The translations under genes and the position numbers were made by a program. This document shows, piece after piece, positions 12,103-23,263 of a stretch of DNA of 64,000 nucleotides (position 1 is the first letter of the stretch; each line of letters begins with the position of its first letter). This DNA is from Sipunculus nudus. Taxonomy: Eukaryota; Annelida; Sipuncula; Golfingiida; Sipunculidae. The stretch is taken from contig CM049306.1 of assembly GCA_026874595.1 (NCBI GenBank), positions 1,874,019-1,938,018 on the forward strand, read 5' to 3'. The notes beneath the pieces are model-generated. The model did no database searches. It was not told the origin of the DNA and saw nothing but the letters and a program-made list of their open reading frames with translations.

Positions 12103-13960
12103 TTGGTCCAGCTGTTCTTTTTTTATTGTAAAGTACACGATGATTGCTCCTCAACAGAAGTTTTACCAATGCCATGTATTAATTATATTAGAGGCAGTAA
12201 TGTTGTCGAGACCATGCATACAATCGAAGTACGTGTGCAAATCCGAGTCTGCTAACACGAGTCCATGAGGTTTAAGTCCAATCTAACTCCTTCCAGTTAT
12301 TTGGAACCCAAGTGTAAGTTCGAGTCCAGGTCTAACTCAGATATGATGAAAGGTTATTTAAAATTTGAATTTGAGATAATCGTTTCAATTCTGCATCATG
12401 ATGTTGTTTTTCGTATGGTTTTAACTTTAACATCTTAATACTTGATGTTCCCGATTCAGACCTAAGGCTTGGTATTTATAGTCTTTTTTGTTGCAATATT
12501 TTGTTACTGGTCCCAAACATATATGTACAAATATGTACACAAATCTTCTCAGTAAATGACATTTTCACCCTTAGATCAAGGTGGATATGGCTTGATTTAT
12601 CGAGTCAAGGACCATCGAGACTAAGTCCGAGACCCTAAAAAGTGGACTATAGTTCGTACTCGAATCCAAGTGATCACACACTTTGTAATCCCAATACACA
12701 CACTCACACACACACACGGTCCCTACTCGCACTGCTCTGCCAATGTTTGTGTATACGACTTCCCCATTGTAGGCCGTATATCTTTTGGGGGGTTTCATGT
12801 ACCAGGACAGTGTGTGACCGCCATGCCAAGTAAACACTCTAATAACGCTGTAATTAAACTGAAATCCATGAATATAATGGCCGAGTGCAGAGCGCCCGGT
12901 TAATTATACATAGCATGTTGAAACAACGGTAATTATACGTCACATGCTGGTGTTTCTGGAAGACGTAGTCACGCACAGCCGAAATCATGTTTGTTTATAC
13001 AGGTTAATGTGCTGTCAGAACATGACATGTCATGTATACAAAAGGATGTACGCCCTGGTATGACATGATTGGACGCATTGTCCAGTGCCTGGCTAACTAC
13101 GCTTCTCGGCCGTGAATTTTCTTTTACAACCAGTATTTGTTCTGAGATAAATCTTTCCTGTGTAGTTCTCAATTTCTGTAAAAATACATCTCAATTCATG
13201 TATTGGTAGAACATTGTGGTTTATCACAGGATATGGTATCTTTATACAAAAGACGCTAGTGCACTGCACGATTTTGTTTCCATGTGTATTTTTAACTCTT
13301 TTCTCATGTATACTTTAATATATTGCTTATATAAGACGAGACTTTTTTCTTACATTCTTAACGGTTTTCGCGAATGTCTTCGTTGTGTGCTCGACATCAG
13401 AGCTATAAGCAGTAACAGTTTAAAGTCAGTAGGCCATTGTCCATTGATGAAATTTTTTTTGTTTAATTGTATCAGTAACACAGACAGTCCTTTTGCAAGG
13501 CAAAATCATTTTTTTTTTAATTCTATTTTTGTCGCATATTTTTTGCACAAGAATTTCATCAGTTCGACTTTGTAAAAGAGAACCCTAACGTCTACAATAC
13601 ATACATGTCATGTTTTGAAATAGTCAAGACAAAGTTTGAACCAAAGAAACGTGTTTGTCAGTCACCAGCTGGTCTTACGGATCAGATTTTAGTGGTATCG
13701 CAAGCGATATAGAAGCTGTGTCTATTGATATGGTTGTGTTTAATTTATTAAGGTTTAGTGAATTTTTATTTTAAAAAAAGTAGAATGCATATTCATATCT
13801 GTAATACCAGGAGAGACTTGCACGGCCAAAATTCAAGAACTAACCTATACTTTTTAGTGTCATATACTTCCAGATCTTTGATTACCAATAATATACTTAT
13901 TTAATTTATTCGATAAAGTAAATAACCCGGGCTGCCACAGCCAGTCCCTCAAAATATTCA
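12103..13960. other. AT-rich intergenic DNA with a CA microsatellite and degraded short repeats
   Basis: An (AC)n tract lies at about 12695-12717. Scattered CGAGTCC-like words occur at 12240-12330 and 12600-12675 and look like an eroded repeat. The open frames here (for example 13216-13575 plus and 12969-13172 minus) are short, AT-rich and match nothing I recognise. No gene is supported. Confidence 0.6.
13931..13940 (+). repeat. 10-bp inverted repeat arm, left flank of the 40-bp array
   Basis: GCTGCCACAG here is the exact reverse complement of CTGTGGCAGC at 15018-15027. The two arms bracket the 40-bp minisatellite about 30 bp and 14 bp outside its edges, so the array could sit inside a small terminal-inverted-repeat element. 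Confidence 0.45.
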
Positions 13961-15004
13961 GTTACCTTTGAGTTATTAACATCTAGGACACTGATAAATC
14001 AAAATTACCTTTGATTTATTAACAGTGAGGCCGCTGGTTAATCTTTACCTTTGATTTGTCAACAGTGGGGCCGCTGGGAAAGCTTTTCCTTTGATTTGTC
14101 AACAGTGAGGCCGCGCGGAAAGCCGTACCTTTGATTTGTCAACAGCCAGGCCGCGCGGAAAGCCGTACCTTTGATTTGTCAACAGCCAGGCCGCGCGGAA
14201 AGCCGTACCTTTGATTTGTCAACAGCCAGGCCGCGCGGAAAGCCGTACCTTTGATTTGTCAACAGCCAGGCCGCGCGGAAAGCCGTACCTTTGATTTGTC
14301 AACAGCCAGGCCGCGCGGAAAGCCGTACCTTTGATTTGTCAACAGCCAGGCCGCGCGGAAAGCCGTACCTTTGATTTGTCAACTGCGAAGCCGCGCGGAA
14401 AGCCGTACCTTTGATTTGTCAACTGCGAAGCCGCGCGGAAAGCCGTACCTTTGATTTGTCAACAGCGAGGCCGCGCGGAAAGCCGTACCTTTGATTTGTG
14501 AACAGCGAGGCCGCGCGGAAAGCCGTACCTTTGATTTGTGAACAGCGAGGCCGCGCGGAAAGTCTTACCTTTGATTTGTCAACAGCGAAGCCGCGCGGAA
14601 AGCCTTACCTTTGATTTGTGAACAGCGAGGCCGCTGGGAAAGCCTTACCTATGATTTATGAACAGCGAGGCCGCTGGGAAAGCTGTACCTTTGATTTGTC
14701 AACTGCGAAGTCGCGCGGAAAGCCGTACCTTTCATTTGTCAACAGCCAGGCCGCGCGGAAAGCCGTACCTTTGATTTGTCAACAGCGAAGCCGCGCGGAA
14801 GCCTTACCTTTGATTTGTGAACAGCGAGGCCGCGCGGAAAGCCGTACCTTTGATTTGTCAACAGCCAGGCCGCGCGGAAAGCCTTACCTATGATTTATGA
14901 ACAGCGAGGCCGCTGGGAAAGCTGTACCTTTGATTTATGAACAGCGAGGCCACTGATAAATCTTTACCTTTGATTTATTAACATCTAGGACACTGATAAA
15001 TCTT
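13961..15004. repeat. 40-bp minisatellite, about 26 units, with TCF/LEF-type motif
   Basis: The unit is 40 bp: a GC-rich half (GGCCGCGCGGAAAGCCG) followed by an AT-rich half (TACCTTTGATTTGTC). Central units are nearly identical and edge units are diverged. The two outermost units share the unusual ACATCTAGGACACTGATAAA at 13979 and about 14981. CCTTTGATTT matches the TCF/LEF consensus and is kept in almost all units, including edge units that have lost the CpG-rich half. The open frame at 14618-14893 is a by-product of frame rotation (40 is not a multiple of 3). Confidence 0.93.
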
Positions 15005-15017
15005 GATACCACCAAGT

Positions 15018-15027
15018 CTGTGGCAGC
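15018..15027 (-). repeat. 10-bp inverted repeat arm, right flank of the 40-bp array
   Basis: CTGTGGCAGC is the reverse complement of the arm at 13931-13940. Ten bases pair perfectly, and outside them the similarity stops. Confidence 0.45.
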
Positions 15028-15479
15028 TACTTTTTCACTGACCTTGATTCAACGGGCAGCTCTACCATTTTTTTTTCGTGAATACCGAACAAACCTGCAA
15101 GTGGTCGAGCCGAAATCAAAACTGCGTTAATTAAATAGGTTTCAATAGGAGCTCTAGCCGAATCTTGACCAGGGACTTGTTTACTGTAAAAACAACATCA
15201 TATATATCCCAGATCCATGTCAGGTTCGATTATTTATTTTTTTACATATATTTTAGCAGGATGGCCCATTAAGCATGTTCAGCTGTGTTTCGATGGGGTC
15301 CTGGAAATATCACAGAGAAATATACATTGACAAAGAGATATACATTACATACTCTCACCTAAATAGTCATGAAAATAAATAAAATGTTTAAAATAATGAT
15401 CTGAACATACGCATATTTAAAACATAGATTGTTTAATATGACACTGCTGTAAACATATACAATTATAAAGGTCGAGTAA
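15028..15479. other. Intergenic DNA, no feature seen
   Basis: AT-rich sequence with no convincing open frame, RNA gene or repeat. It may include the 3' tail of the LINE that starts at 15480. Confidence 0.5.
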
Positions 15480-16675
15480 CTTAAACTCTGAATTTAAAAA
15501 CATGGAATCATCATAGAAAGGATTTATAGTTGTTTAAGCGTTGATTCCAGTGATGCGGGCCTGCGTAAAGAAAGCTTGATTTAAATCTGCTAATTCTCGG
15601 TTTTACGATGGCAAGATTGCCACTGGTCGTGTGTCGTGTATTGTATGGATCACATATATATTTGAGGCCATGTCTAAAAGTAGGAGGTGAATCACCAAAT
15701 AAACATTTAAAAACTAAAAGATTTACAAAATAGCGAATTCTCTGTTCCATGGTCATCCAACCTAACTGAATGATTAATGATGCTGGAGAAGTATTTATAT
15801 CTAAGTTTTTTGTAACATATGGGCAGCTTTATTCTGGAGTCTCTGGATGTTTGACTTGTACGATTTCGAGCATCCACCCCAAACAGAAATACAGTAATCA
15901 GTGTTGGTAGAAACTTGCTAAGTCGGTAAAGGACATGTAATTTTGTGATAATTTTATCGTAAATATAATCTAAATGATCCTTCCATTTTAAGCTACGCTC
16001 TTTACACAGCGCTTTACCTGTAGGCCTACTACCTTTAAGCGGGAGTTGACGATTAAACCCGAAAGTTTTGTGTTATTTTCGGGAATTAGTGTAATATTAT
16101 AAATGTTAATATTTTTTAGTAAAATTAGAGTTATGACTGAATATCACAATACTCGATTTAGCAGCGTTAATACATAAATGATTTACTCTGAACCATTTTA
16201 GGGCAATGTCAATCTTGCTTTGTAAATGGCTGGTTGCATTATCGACAGAATCAGCACAGGTAAGCAATGTGATATCGTCAGCATAAAGTATACACTTGTT
16301 ATTCATATATCACGGGAAATCATTCATATAAATAAGAAAAAAGCATAGGCCCTAGTACTGTGCCTTGAGGAGTACCGATGTTTACGGTAGAAGTTTTCGA
16401 TATTGAACCACAAGAGGAAACGAACAGACGTTTGTCGGATTAATAAGAATTGAACCATGCGAGCTCTTCATTTTCTATTCCATACTTCGGGAGTTTTTCA
16501 AGCAATATAGAATGATCGCGGCTGTCGAAACCCTTCTTTATGTCCATAAAGCATGCAGCTGTAATGTTATTATAATCAAGGTTAGTAAGACATTCATCGA
16601 CTAGCGTATGTAAAGCTAAGTGAGTTGATCGATTGGGTTGGTATGCGAACTCTCCATCAGTAAACATTTGATTTT
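15480..16675 (-). pseudogene. Degenerate non-LTR retrotransposon (CR1/L2-like LINE), reverse transcriptase C-terminal part
   Basis: Minus-strand fragments in shifted frames reproduce the usual order of a LINE reverse transcriptase. At 16667-16440 are the palm block FAYQPNRST and CFMDIKKGFDSRDHS, equivalent to FxDxxKAFDxxxH with the catalytic aspartate. Then comes GTPQGTVLGPMLF at about 16376-16338. After that is ILYADDITLL (the YxDD catalytic motif) in 16306-16106. Near 15930-15830 is a thumb segment containing DYCISVWGGCSKSY. Last is the C-terminal EQRIRYFVNLLVFKCLFGD segment in 15756-15511. An extra T in the run just after GPMLF shifts the frame, and several stops follow, so it is dead. The 5' part (endonuclease) is absent, as in typical 5'-truncated copies. 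Family placement within the Jockey/CR1/L2 group is by motif style only. Confidence 0.88.
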
Positions 16676-16679
16676 TATT

Positions 16680-17059
16680 AAGGTGTGCACAATGTACCAG
16701 TTAATAATAATATAATCACATAATTAATAATTAAATCATTATTATTATTACAAATAACAAAATCAACTGCAACAATAATAAATGTAATAATCGTTATATT
16801 ATTTATATATAAAATAGGTGACACAATTTACCAGTTACCAGGTAATCATGATAATAATATAATCATGTAATTAATAATAAAATTCTGAGAGAGAGAGAGA
16901 GCGACCACTTTATTGTGTTTCTTAATATAATATGTATCTTTGTATATTATGTAAATAAAGGTTCCAGTCTTCTTCTTGTTTCATATTAAAACAAGTGACC
17001 CATGGGTCATGACGCTCAGCTGACTGGGAAGAGATTCACAAAAGGAAATTTTATCATCA
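16680..17059. repeat. AT-rich low-complexity DNA with a duplicated segment and a GA microsatellite
   Basis: A segment of about 60 bp with ACCAGTTA and ATAATATAATCA at 16681-16740 recurs, diverged, at 16815-16880. A (GA)n run occupies 16886-16901. No gene is visible. Confidence 0.6.
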
Positions 17060-18310
17060 GAATGGTAGATACCCATTCAACTGAAGCATCAAACAGATTA
17101 ACCAACAGGCCAAGATTTAGTCTGTATTTATATATCTGAAAAATAGAGAAAAAATGTGTAAACTTTAAAAACTAGAATACGGGTAGTCGACAAGTGACTA
17201 CGTGTATCTGCCAAAATCAGAGTAAAGTTAGGCATGGATTGAGTGGCAAGGGGAAACAGAGTGAGGTATGTTGCATATTAGCATGGATGTCTGCAGCCTA
17301 AATGTGTATGTAGGTTGTGCAACCTACCACAAATCCAGAAAGCTGTCCAAGTTGTATACATATGCAAAATTTTAGGCAGAAAAGTCAAACCACTACATGG
17401 ATATGAGTGATTTTACCCCACGGCAGACAAACAGACAGACGCTGTGCAAAAATGGTTGCAGTTTTGTGTATGATAAAGACCTATGTGAGATCTAAACACA
17501 AGCACAATTTTGGCCCAATCGGTCAAATGGTTCCTGAGATATTAGCTTGGATGTGTGCAGCGTTAACTAGAATGTAGGTGGCGCCACCTGTCATAAAATA
17601 AAGAAAGCTATCCAGGATGAATAAACCTGCAAAATTTTAGGCAGTTATGTCAAACCACTACAGAGAAATGAGTGATTTTAGGCCACGGCAGACCAACAGA
17701 CAGACGCTGTGCAAAATGTGCTAAAATGGTTGCAGGTGGCCCCTCCAGTTTTGTGTATGATAAAGACCTATGTAAGATCTATACACATGCAAAATTTTGG
17801 CCCAATCGTTCAAATGGTTCCCGAGATATGAGCTTGGATGTCTGCAGCATAAACTAGAATAAAGGTGGCGCCACCTGTCATAAAATCAAGAAAGCTATCC
17901 AGGATGTATAAAACTGCAAAATTTTAGGCAGATATGTCAAACCACTGCCGAGATATGAGTGACATTATTGCACGGCAGACAAACAGACAGACGCTGTGCA
18001 AAAATGGTTGCAGGTGGTGCCACCAGTTTTGTGTATGATAAAGAGCTATGTTAGACCTATATACATGCAAAATTTTGGCCCGATCGGTCAAACGGTTCCC
18101 GAAATATGAGCTTGGGTGTCATCAGCGTGAATGAGAATGTAGGTGGCGCCACCTGTCATAAAATCAAGAAAGCTATCCAGGATGTATACGCATGCCGAAT
18201 TTCAGGTGAATTAGTCAATTCACTGCAGAGATATGAGTGATTTTAACCAAAGGCAGATGAACAGATGGACACTGTGCAAACATGGTTACAGGTGGCGCCA
18301 CCATTTTTTG
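17060..18310. repeat. Dispersed-repeat subarray, about 280-bp units with paired palindromes
   Basis: Units recur at about 280 bp: AGGTGGCGCCACCT lies at 17576-17589, 17863-17876 and 18141-18154. A second copy of the palindrome, degenerate in places, lies roughly midway in each unit (near 17731, 18013, 18291). Shared words include AAGAAAGCTATCCAGGATG, GAGATATGAG and ACAGACAGACGCTGTGCAAA. An older unit starts at 17310 with GTAGGTTGTGCAACCTAC. Open frames here are short and not conserved, so this is a noncoding repeat. Confidence 0.85.
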
Positions 18311-18512
18311 TGTATGTTATAGAGCTATCCAAGGACTACATTAGTATAAATTTTATTTCCTGATCAGTCAAACGGTTCCCGAGATATGAGCTTGGAAAGC
18401 TGATAAAATCAAGTCCCAGAGGAGCTCTCTGGAAACGAACGCGGCAACGGCGGAGGAACCCGGTCAAAAACATAGTATCCACAAAACTTCGTTTTGGCGG
18501 GTACAAAAATAC
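18311..18512. other. Junction between the two palindrome-bearing subarrays
   Basis: It starts as a 280-bp-type unit (GATCAGTCAAACGGTTCCCGAG). From about 18400 to 18512 it carries a GC-richer segment found in no other unit (GGCAACGGCGGAGGAACCCG). This is either an insertion or the remnant of whatever separated the two subarrays. Confidence 0.5.
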
Positions 18513-20515
18513 AGGTGGCTCCACCAGTCTGCAGAAACTAATAAAAACACTTACCAACATCAATATCCATGCAAAGAATCATGGGGATCTCCCCATTAGT
18601 TGTTCAGATACTTCAGCTTTTGTATCAAATTGTCCGTTATTCTGAGGGATACTTCGGAGTCCTATAGCTTGAAGGATATGGGTAACAGAGACCTAATTTT
18701 AAGTTTCCACAGGCACTTTTCATGGGCCTTCTTGCATGACAAGAATGAAGATTCTAGGTCCAGTTGTTGCGATTTGTACCCTGTTGACAGATAACCACAT
18801 TTTTAAAGGTATCAAAAAAAGAGAAAAAAAAATCGTAAAAATTTGAAAAAAAATTGAGGTGGCGCACCCAGTCTGCAGAAACTGATGGAACAGGTCATGA
18901 TCAATATGTATGCCGAAAATCATGACCATCAGTGTTGTAGTTATTGAGATACTGCAGTTTTTGTATCAAATTTTCCATTATTCTGGGGGGTAATTTGGAG
19001 CCATACAGCTTAAAGAATATGGGTAACAGAGACCTAATTTCAGGTTTCCATGGTGACTTTTCATGGGTCTCCCTGTGTGTCAAGAATGAAGATTCTAGGT
19101 CCAGTTTTAATGATTTGTGCCCTGTTAACAGATGTTCATAACTTTAAAGGTCTCAAAAATAGAGAAAAAATTCTAAAAAAAAAAACCCCGAACAAATACA
19201 GGTGGTGCCACCAGTCTGCAGAAACTGATGAAACACTCCATGATCAATATCCATGAAAACAATTATGGTGATCTCTGCATTAGTTGTTCAGATACTTCAG
19301 CTTTTGTATCAAATTTTCCATTATTCTGAGCTGTACTTTGGAGTGCCATAGCTCAAAGGATATGGGTAACAGAGACCTAATTTCAGGTGTCCATGGACAC
19401 TTATCATGGGTCTCCCTGTGTGTCAACAATGAAGATTCTAGGTCCAGTCCTAACGATTTGTACCCTGTTGACAGATAACTACATCCTGAAAGGTCTCGAA
19501 AATAGAGAAAAAAAAATTGTGAAAATTTGAATAAATACAGGTGGCACCACCAGTCTGCAGGTACTGATGAAACACCTCTTGATCAATATGTATGCCAAAA
19601 ATCATGACCATCAGTGTTGTAGTTATTGAGATGTTGCAGTTTGTTTTTATCAAATTTTCCATTATTCTGGGGGGTTATTGGGAGCCCCCCATAGCTCAAA
19701 GGATATGGGTAACAGAGACCTTATTTCAGGTTTCCATGCAGACTTTTTATGGACCTCTCAGTGTGTCAAGAATGAAGATTCTAGGTCCAGTCTTTATGAT
19801 TTGTGCCCTGTTAACAGCTGTTAACATTTTTAAATTCGTAAAAAATCGAAAAATTCAGGTGGCGCCACCAGTCTGCAGGAAGTAATGGAACATCTCATGA
19901 TCAATACGTATGCCAAAAATCATGACCATCAGTCAAGCAGTTAATGAGATATTGAAGTTTTGGTATGAAATTTTTTACTTTTCTGGGGGGTACTTTGGGG
20001 CCCCATAGCTCGAAGGATATGGGTAACAGAGATCTAATTTATGGTTTCAACGGAGACTTTTAATAGGTTTCTCAGTGTGTCGAGAATGAAGATTCTAGGT
20101 CCAGCGGTTACGATTTGTGCCACGTTAACAGATGACAGCATCTTTAAACGTCTCAAAAATAGAGGAAAAAATTGTAAAAAAGTCGAAAAATACAGGTGGC
20201 GCCACCAGTCTGCAGGAACTTATGGAACATCTCATGATCAATATGTATGCCAAAAATCATGACCATCAGTGTTGTAGTTATTGAGATATTGAAGTTTTTG
20301 TATGAAATTTTTTACTATTCTGGGGGGTACTTTGGGGCCCCATAGCTCAAAGGATATGGGTAACAGAGACCTAATTTCTGGTTTCCAAGGAGATTTTTCA
20401 TGGACCTCTCAGAATCCTAAGTTACAAGGTTCTAGGTTCAGCGGTTACGATTTGTGCCTGGTTAACGGACGGACAGACGGACAGACGGGCACACGGACGA
20501 CGGACAAAGAGTGAT
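18513..20515. repeat. Dispersed-repeat subarray, about 340-bp units, ending in a GGAC-rich tail
   Basis: The boundary word AGGTGGCGCCACCAGTCTGC, with variants, starts at 18513, 18857, 19200, 19539, 19857 and 20184, giving steps of 344, 343, 339, 318 and 327 bp. Each unit repeats CATGATCAATATG, GGATATGGGTAACAGAGACC and AATGAAGATTCTAGGTCCAG. The last unit ends in a (GGACAGAC)-type run at 20465-20505. Repeated 60-70-residue open frames on the plus strand follow the repeat rather than codon constraint. I think this is a tandemly expanded mobile element of the kind seen in mollusc genomes, with no identifiable protein. Confidence 0.87.
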
Positions 20516-20882
20516 TGAATCAATTAAAAATCAAATATATATGCAAGGTACTCATGTAGACAAATATACACACATATGTACACAAACAGACATATACAAT
20601 ATTAAATTTTCCCAAATTATAATATTAATAAGGAACTGAGCATAAAAAAGCAAAACACTCAAGCAAAACCTGAATAAATAAAAATATTTCTCCTAGAATT
20701 TCCTATAAAAACAGGTTATAATTAAAATTGGCAAGCATAAACAGGTGTCTTAATTTTTTTATTTGTTGATACATAACATGTATTCAACATTTCTTAGCAA
20801 TTGAACCTATAAAAATGTATATTTTTCAAATGGGAGACCTAGAGTTGAAGAGTCATGCCTGCTTTTCCTGTGGTCGTCCACG

Positions 20883-20896
20883 AGCGCCCTCTGGTG
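20883..20896 (-). promoter_or_regulatory. CTCF-like motif
   Basis: The minus strand reads CACCAGAGGGCGCT, close to the CTCF core CCASNAGRKGGCRS that is conserved in bilaterians. The same word also occurs in invertebrate repeats, so a chance or repeat-borne match is possible. Confidence 0.4.
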
Positions 20897-20906
20897 TGAC
20901 ACAGTA

Positions 20907-20920
20907 TCACACTAGTGTGA
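20907..20920. other. 14-bp perfect palindrome
   Basis: TCACACTAGTGTGA is its own reverse complement. GTGTGA at 20894-20899 adds a further half-site immediately upstream. It lies about 10 bp from the CTCF-like motif. Confidence 0.55.
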
Positions 20921-21856
20921 CAGGAAGGGTGCCCTATTTTTATGGAACTGGCTGAAAGTGAAGTCGGCGCTCGAGCCAGTCACAGGTCTCCGGAAAGTCC
21001 GGCCCGCACTGGCTCCCTCAGCAACGACAAAGTTTGACACATTGAATCCGTATACAGTTAGATATTAAGGGCGAAAATAGATATACTGATAGAGTTGCAG
21101 ATCGTAGTGAGAAAGGTGGAGAACCCGGAGAGAACCATCGACCTTGGACGGGCCACTACAACCCACTCTCTATTTTATAGAACAGGCCACAACAAAAACA
21201 ACGACGTGAGAGGGCCTCGTGGATAACAAAATCGGTGTTAACTAAATAAATAGAGAGAATTTCAGCCTTGGATTTGTTGTGCTTGGGCATTTATTCATAA
21301 GCTGTATAGCTGAGCACTTTTGCAACAATATAACTCACCATACCTGCAAAAATACTAGCATTTCATTCCATCCGGCTTTCGTCCGAGAAGAATATCGGTT
21401 GATAAAATTATTATTAGTCAATATATAACTCACGTGATTCAGTATTATAAAAGAACTATATACGAGCAATAGACATGTGATATTTTATTGGTACATGATG
21501 AGTAATTATAAAAATATGGCGAAATTTATCAAATTTGCGTCCGACTTCCGGCGTCCGGTTTTAACACACAGCCAATAAATGATCCGTTACCATAGAGACG
21601 GGTTTTCAAATTGGTTTATGAGTTCACATTATTCTCTCATGTTAATAAATCACTCATAGACTTATTTTAAGATTATTGGCTGTTAACCTTGATATCAATG
21701 AAAAAAATGAAAAAGTATAGGTGGCCGTTGCAGTACATTCAATGCCCCCGTAGACATGGCTTGTGTCGTTCACAAATCAAGCTATATATAAATACCTACC
21801 GAGTACATTCACGGCAAAATTGCAACAGACTTTGTGATATGAAGATGAACTGATAT

Positions 21857-22051
21857 GTTAAAAAGGAACATGTTAAATGCTCACAATAATAATCACAGTG
21901 AGCTAGGTTAAAAAGGAACATGTTAAATGGTCACAATAATAATCACAGTCAGCTAGGTTAAAAAGGAACATGTTAAATGGTCACAATAATAATCACAGTC
22001 AGCTAAAAAGGAACATGTTAAATGGTCACAATAATAATCACAGTCAGCTAG
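21857..22051. repeat. 50-bp tandem repeat, four units
   Basis: The unit contains AAAAAGGAACATGTTAAATG and CACAATAATAATCACAGT. Copies start near 21857, 21907, 21957 and 22004. The last lacks the GGTTA of the others (a 5-bp deletion), and the first has TGCTCAC where later units have TGGTCAC. Confidence 0.93.
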
Positions 22052-22184
22052 GTTTATAGCATTTGGATTCATGTGAATCTGTAAAAAATCTGAGTGATTG
22101 CAAATGGCGCCAGAAATCATTGTCAATAGTCCAATTACGGATAAGGCAAATTAAATAAATGCTCAAGAGAAATAGTGGTTAGCA
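22052..22184. other. Spacer between two minisatellites
   Basis: Short unique sequence with no feature seen. Confidence 0.5.
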
Positions 22185-23263
22185 GTCATAGGGCAATGAA
22201 ATACGGGTTTACATCAGTCATAAGGCAATGAAATACGGGTTTACATCAGTCATAGGGCAATGAAATACGGGTTTACATCAGACATAGGGCAATGAAATAC
22301 GGGTTTACATCAGTCATAGGGCAATGAAATACGGGTTTACATCAGACATAGGGCAATGAAATACGGGTTAACATCAGACATAGGGCAATGAAATACGGGT
22401 TTACATCAGTCATAGGGCAATGAAATACGGGTTTGCATCAGTCATAGGGCAATGAAATACGGGTTTACATCAGTCATAGGGCAATGAAATACGGGTTTGC
22501 ATCAGACATAGGGCAATAAAATACGGGTTTACATCAGTCATAGGGCAATAAAATACGGGTTTACATCAGACATAGGGCAATAAAATACGGGTTTACATCA
22601 GTCATAGGGCAATAAAATACGGGTTTACATCAGTCATAGGGCAATAAAATACGGGTTTACATCAGTCATAGGGCAATGAAATACGGGTTTACATCAGTCA
22701 TAGGGCAATAAAATACGGGTTTACATCAGACATAGGGCAATAAAATACGGGTTTACATCAGTCATAGGGCAATGAAATACGGGTTTACATCAGTCATAGG
22801 GCAATAAAATACGGGTTTACATCAGACATAGGGCAATGAAATACGGGTTTACATCAGTCATAGGGCAATAAAATACGGGTTTACATCAGTCAAAGGGCAA
22901 TGAAATACGGGTTTACATCAGTCAAAGGGCAATGAAATACGGGTTTACATCAGACATAGGGCAATGAAATACGGGTTTACATCAGTCATAGGGCAATAAA
23001 ATACGGGTTTACATCAGTCATAGGGCAATGAAATACGGATTTACATCAGACATAGGGCAATGAAATACGGGTTTACATCAGACATAGGGCAATGAAATAC
23101 GGGTTTACATCAGTCATAGGGCAATGAAATACGGGTTTACATCAGTCATAGGGCAATGAAATACGGGTTTACATCAGTCATAGGCCAATAAAATACGGGT
23201 TTACATCAGTCATAGGGCAATGAAATACGGGTTTACATCAGACATAGGGCAATGAAATACGGT
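22185..23263. repeat. 32-bp minisatellite, about 34 units
   Basis: The unit is GTCATAGGGCAATGAAATAC followed by GGGTTTACATCA. Two positions vary between units: GTCATA or GACATA, and AATGAAA or AATAAAA. Other changes are rare (GTTTGCATC, GTCAAAGGG, GGATTTAC). The last unit is cut after ATACGG. Confidence 0.96.

Larger units (their letters stand above)
20516..21856. other. Mostly unique intergenic DNA
   Basis: AT-rich, with a more GC-rich island at 20870-21010 that holds the CTCF-like motif and a palindrome. No open frame or RNA gene is convincing. Confidence 0.5.

Noticed and set aside
12295-12330. tRNA B-box-like word AGTTCGAGTCC
   Set aside because: No A box, acceptor stem or anticodon arm can be placed around it. 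It is one of several CGAGTCC words in a decayed repeat.
13216-13575. 119-residue plus-strand frame
   Set aside because: AT-rich, rich in F, I, L and S codons from T-runs, with no recognisable domain or flanking signals.
21857-22051. p53-type half-site GAACATGTTA in the 50-bp unit
   Set aside because: One mismatch to the half-site, and half-sites are 50 bp apart, beyond the usual spacing.
22185-23263. Forkhead-type GTAAAC motif in the 32-bp unit
   Set aside because: GGGTTTACATC gives GTAAACC on the minus strand, missing the final A of the consensus. Too weak to claim.
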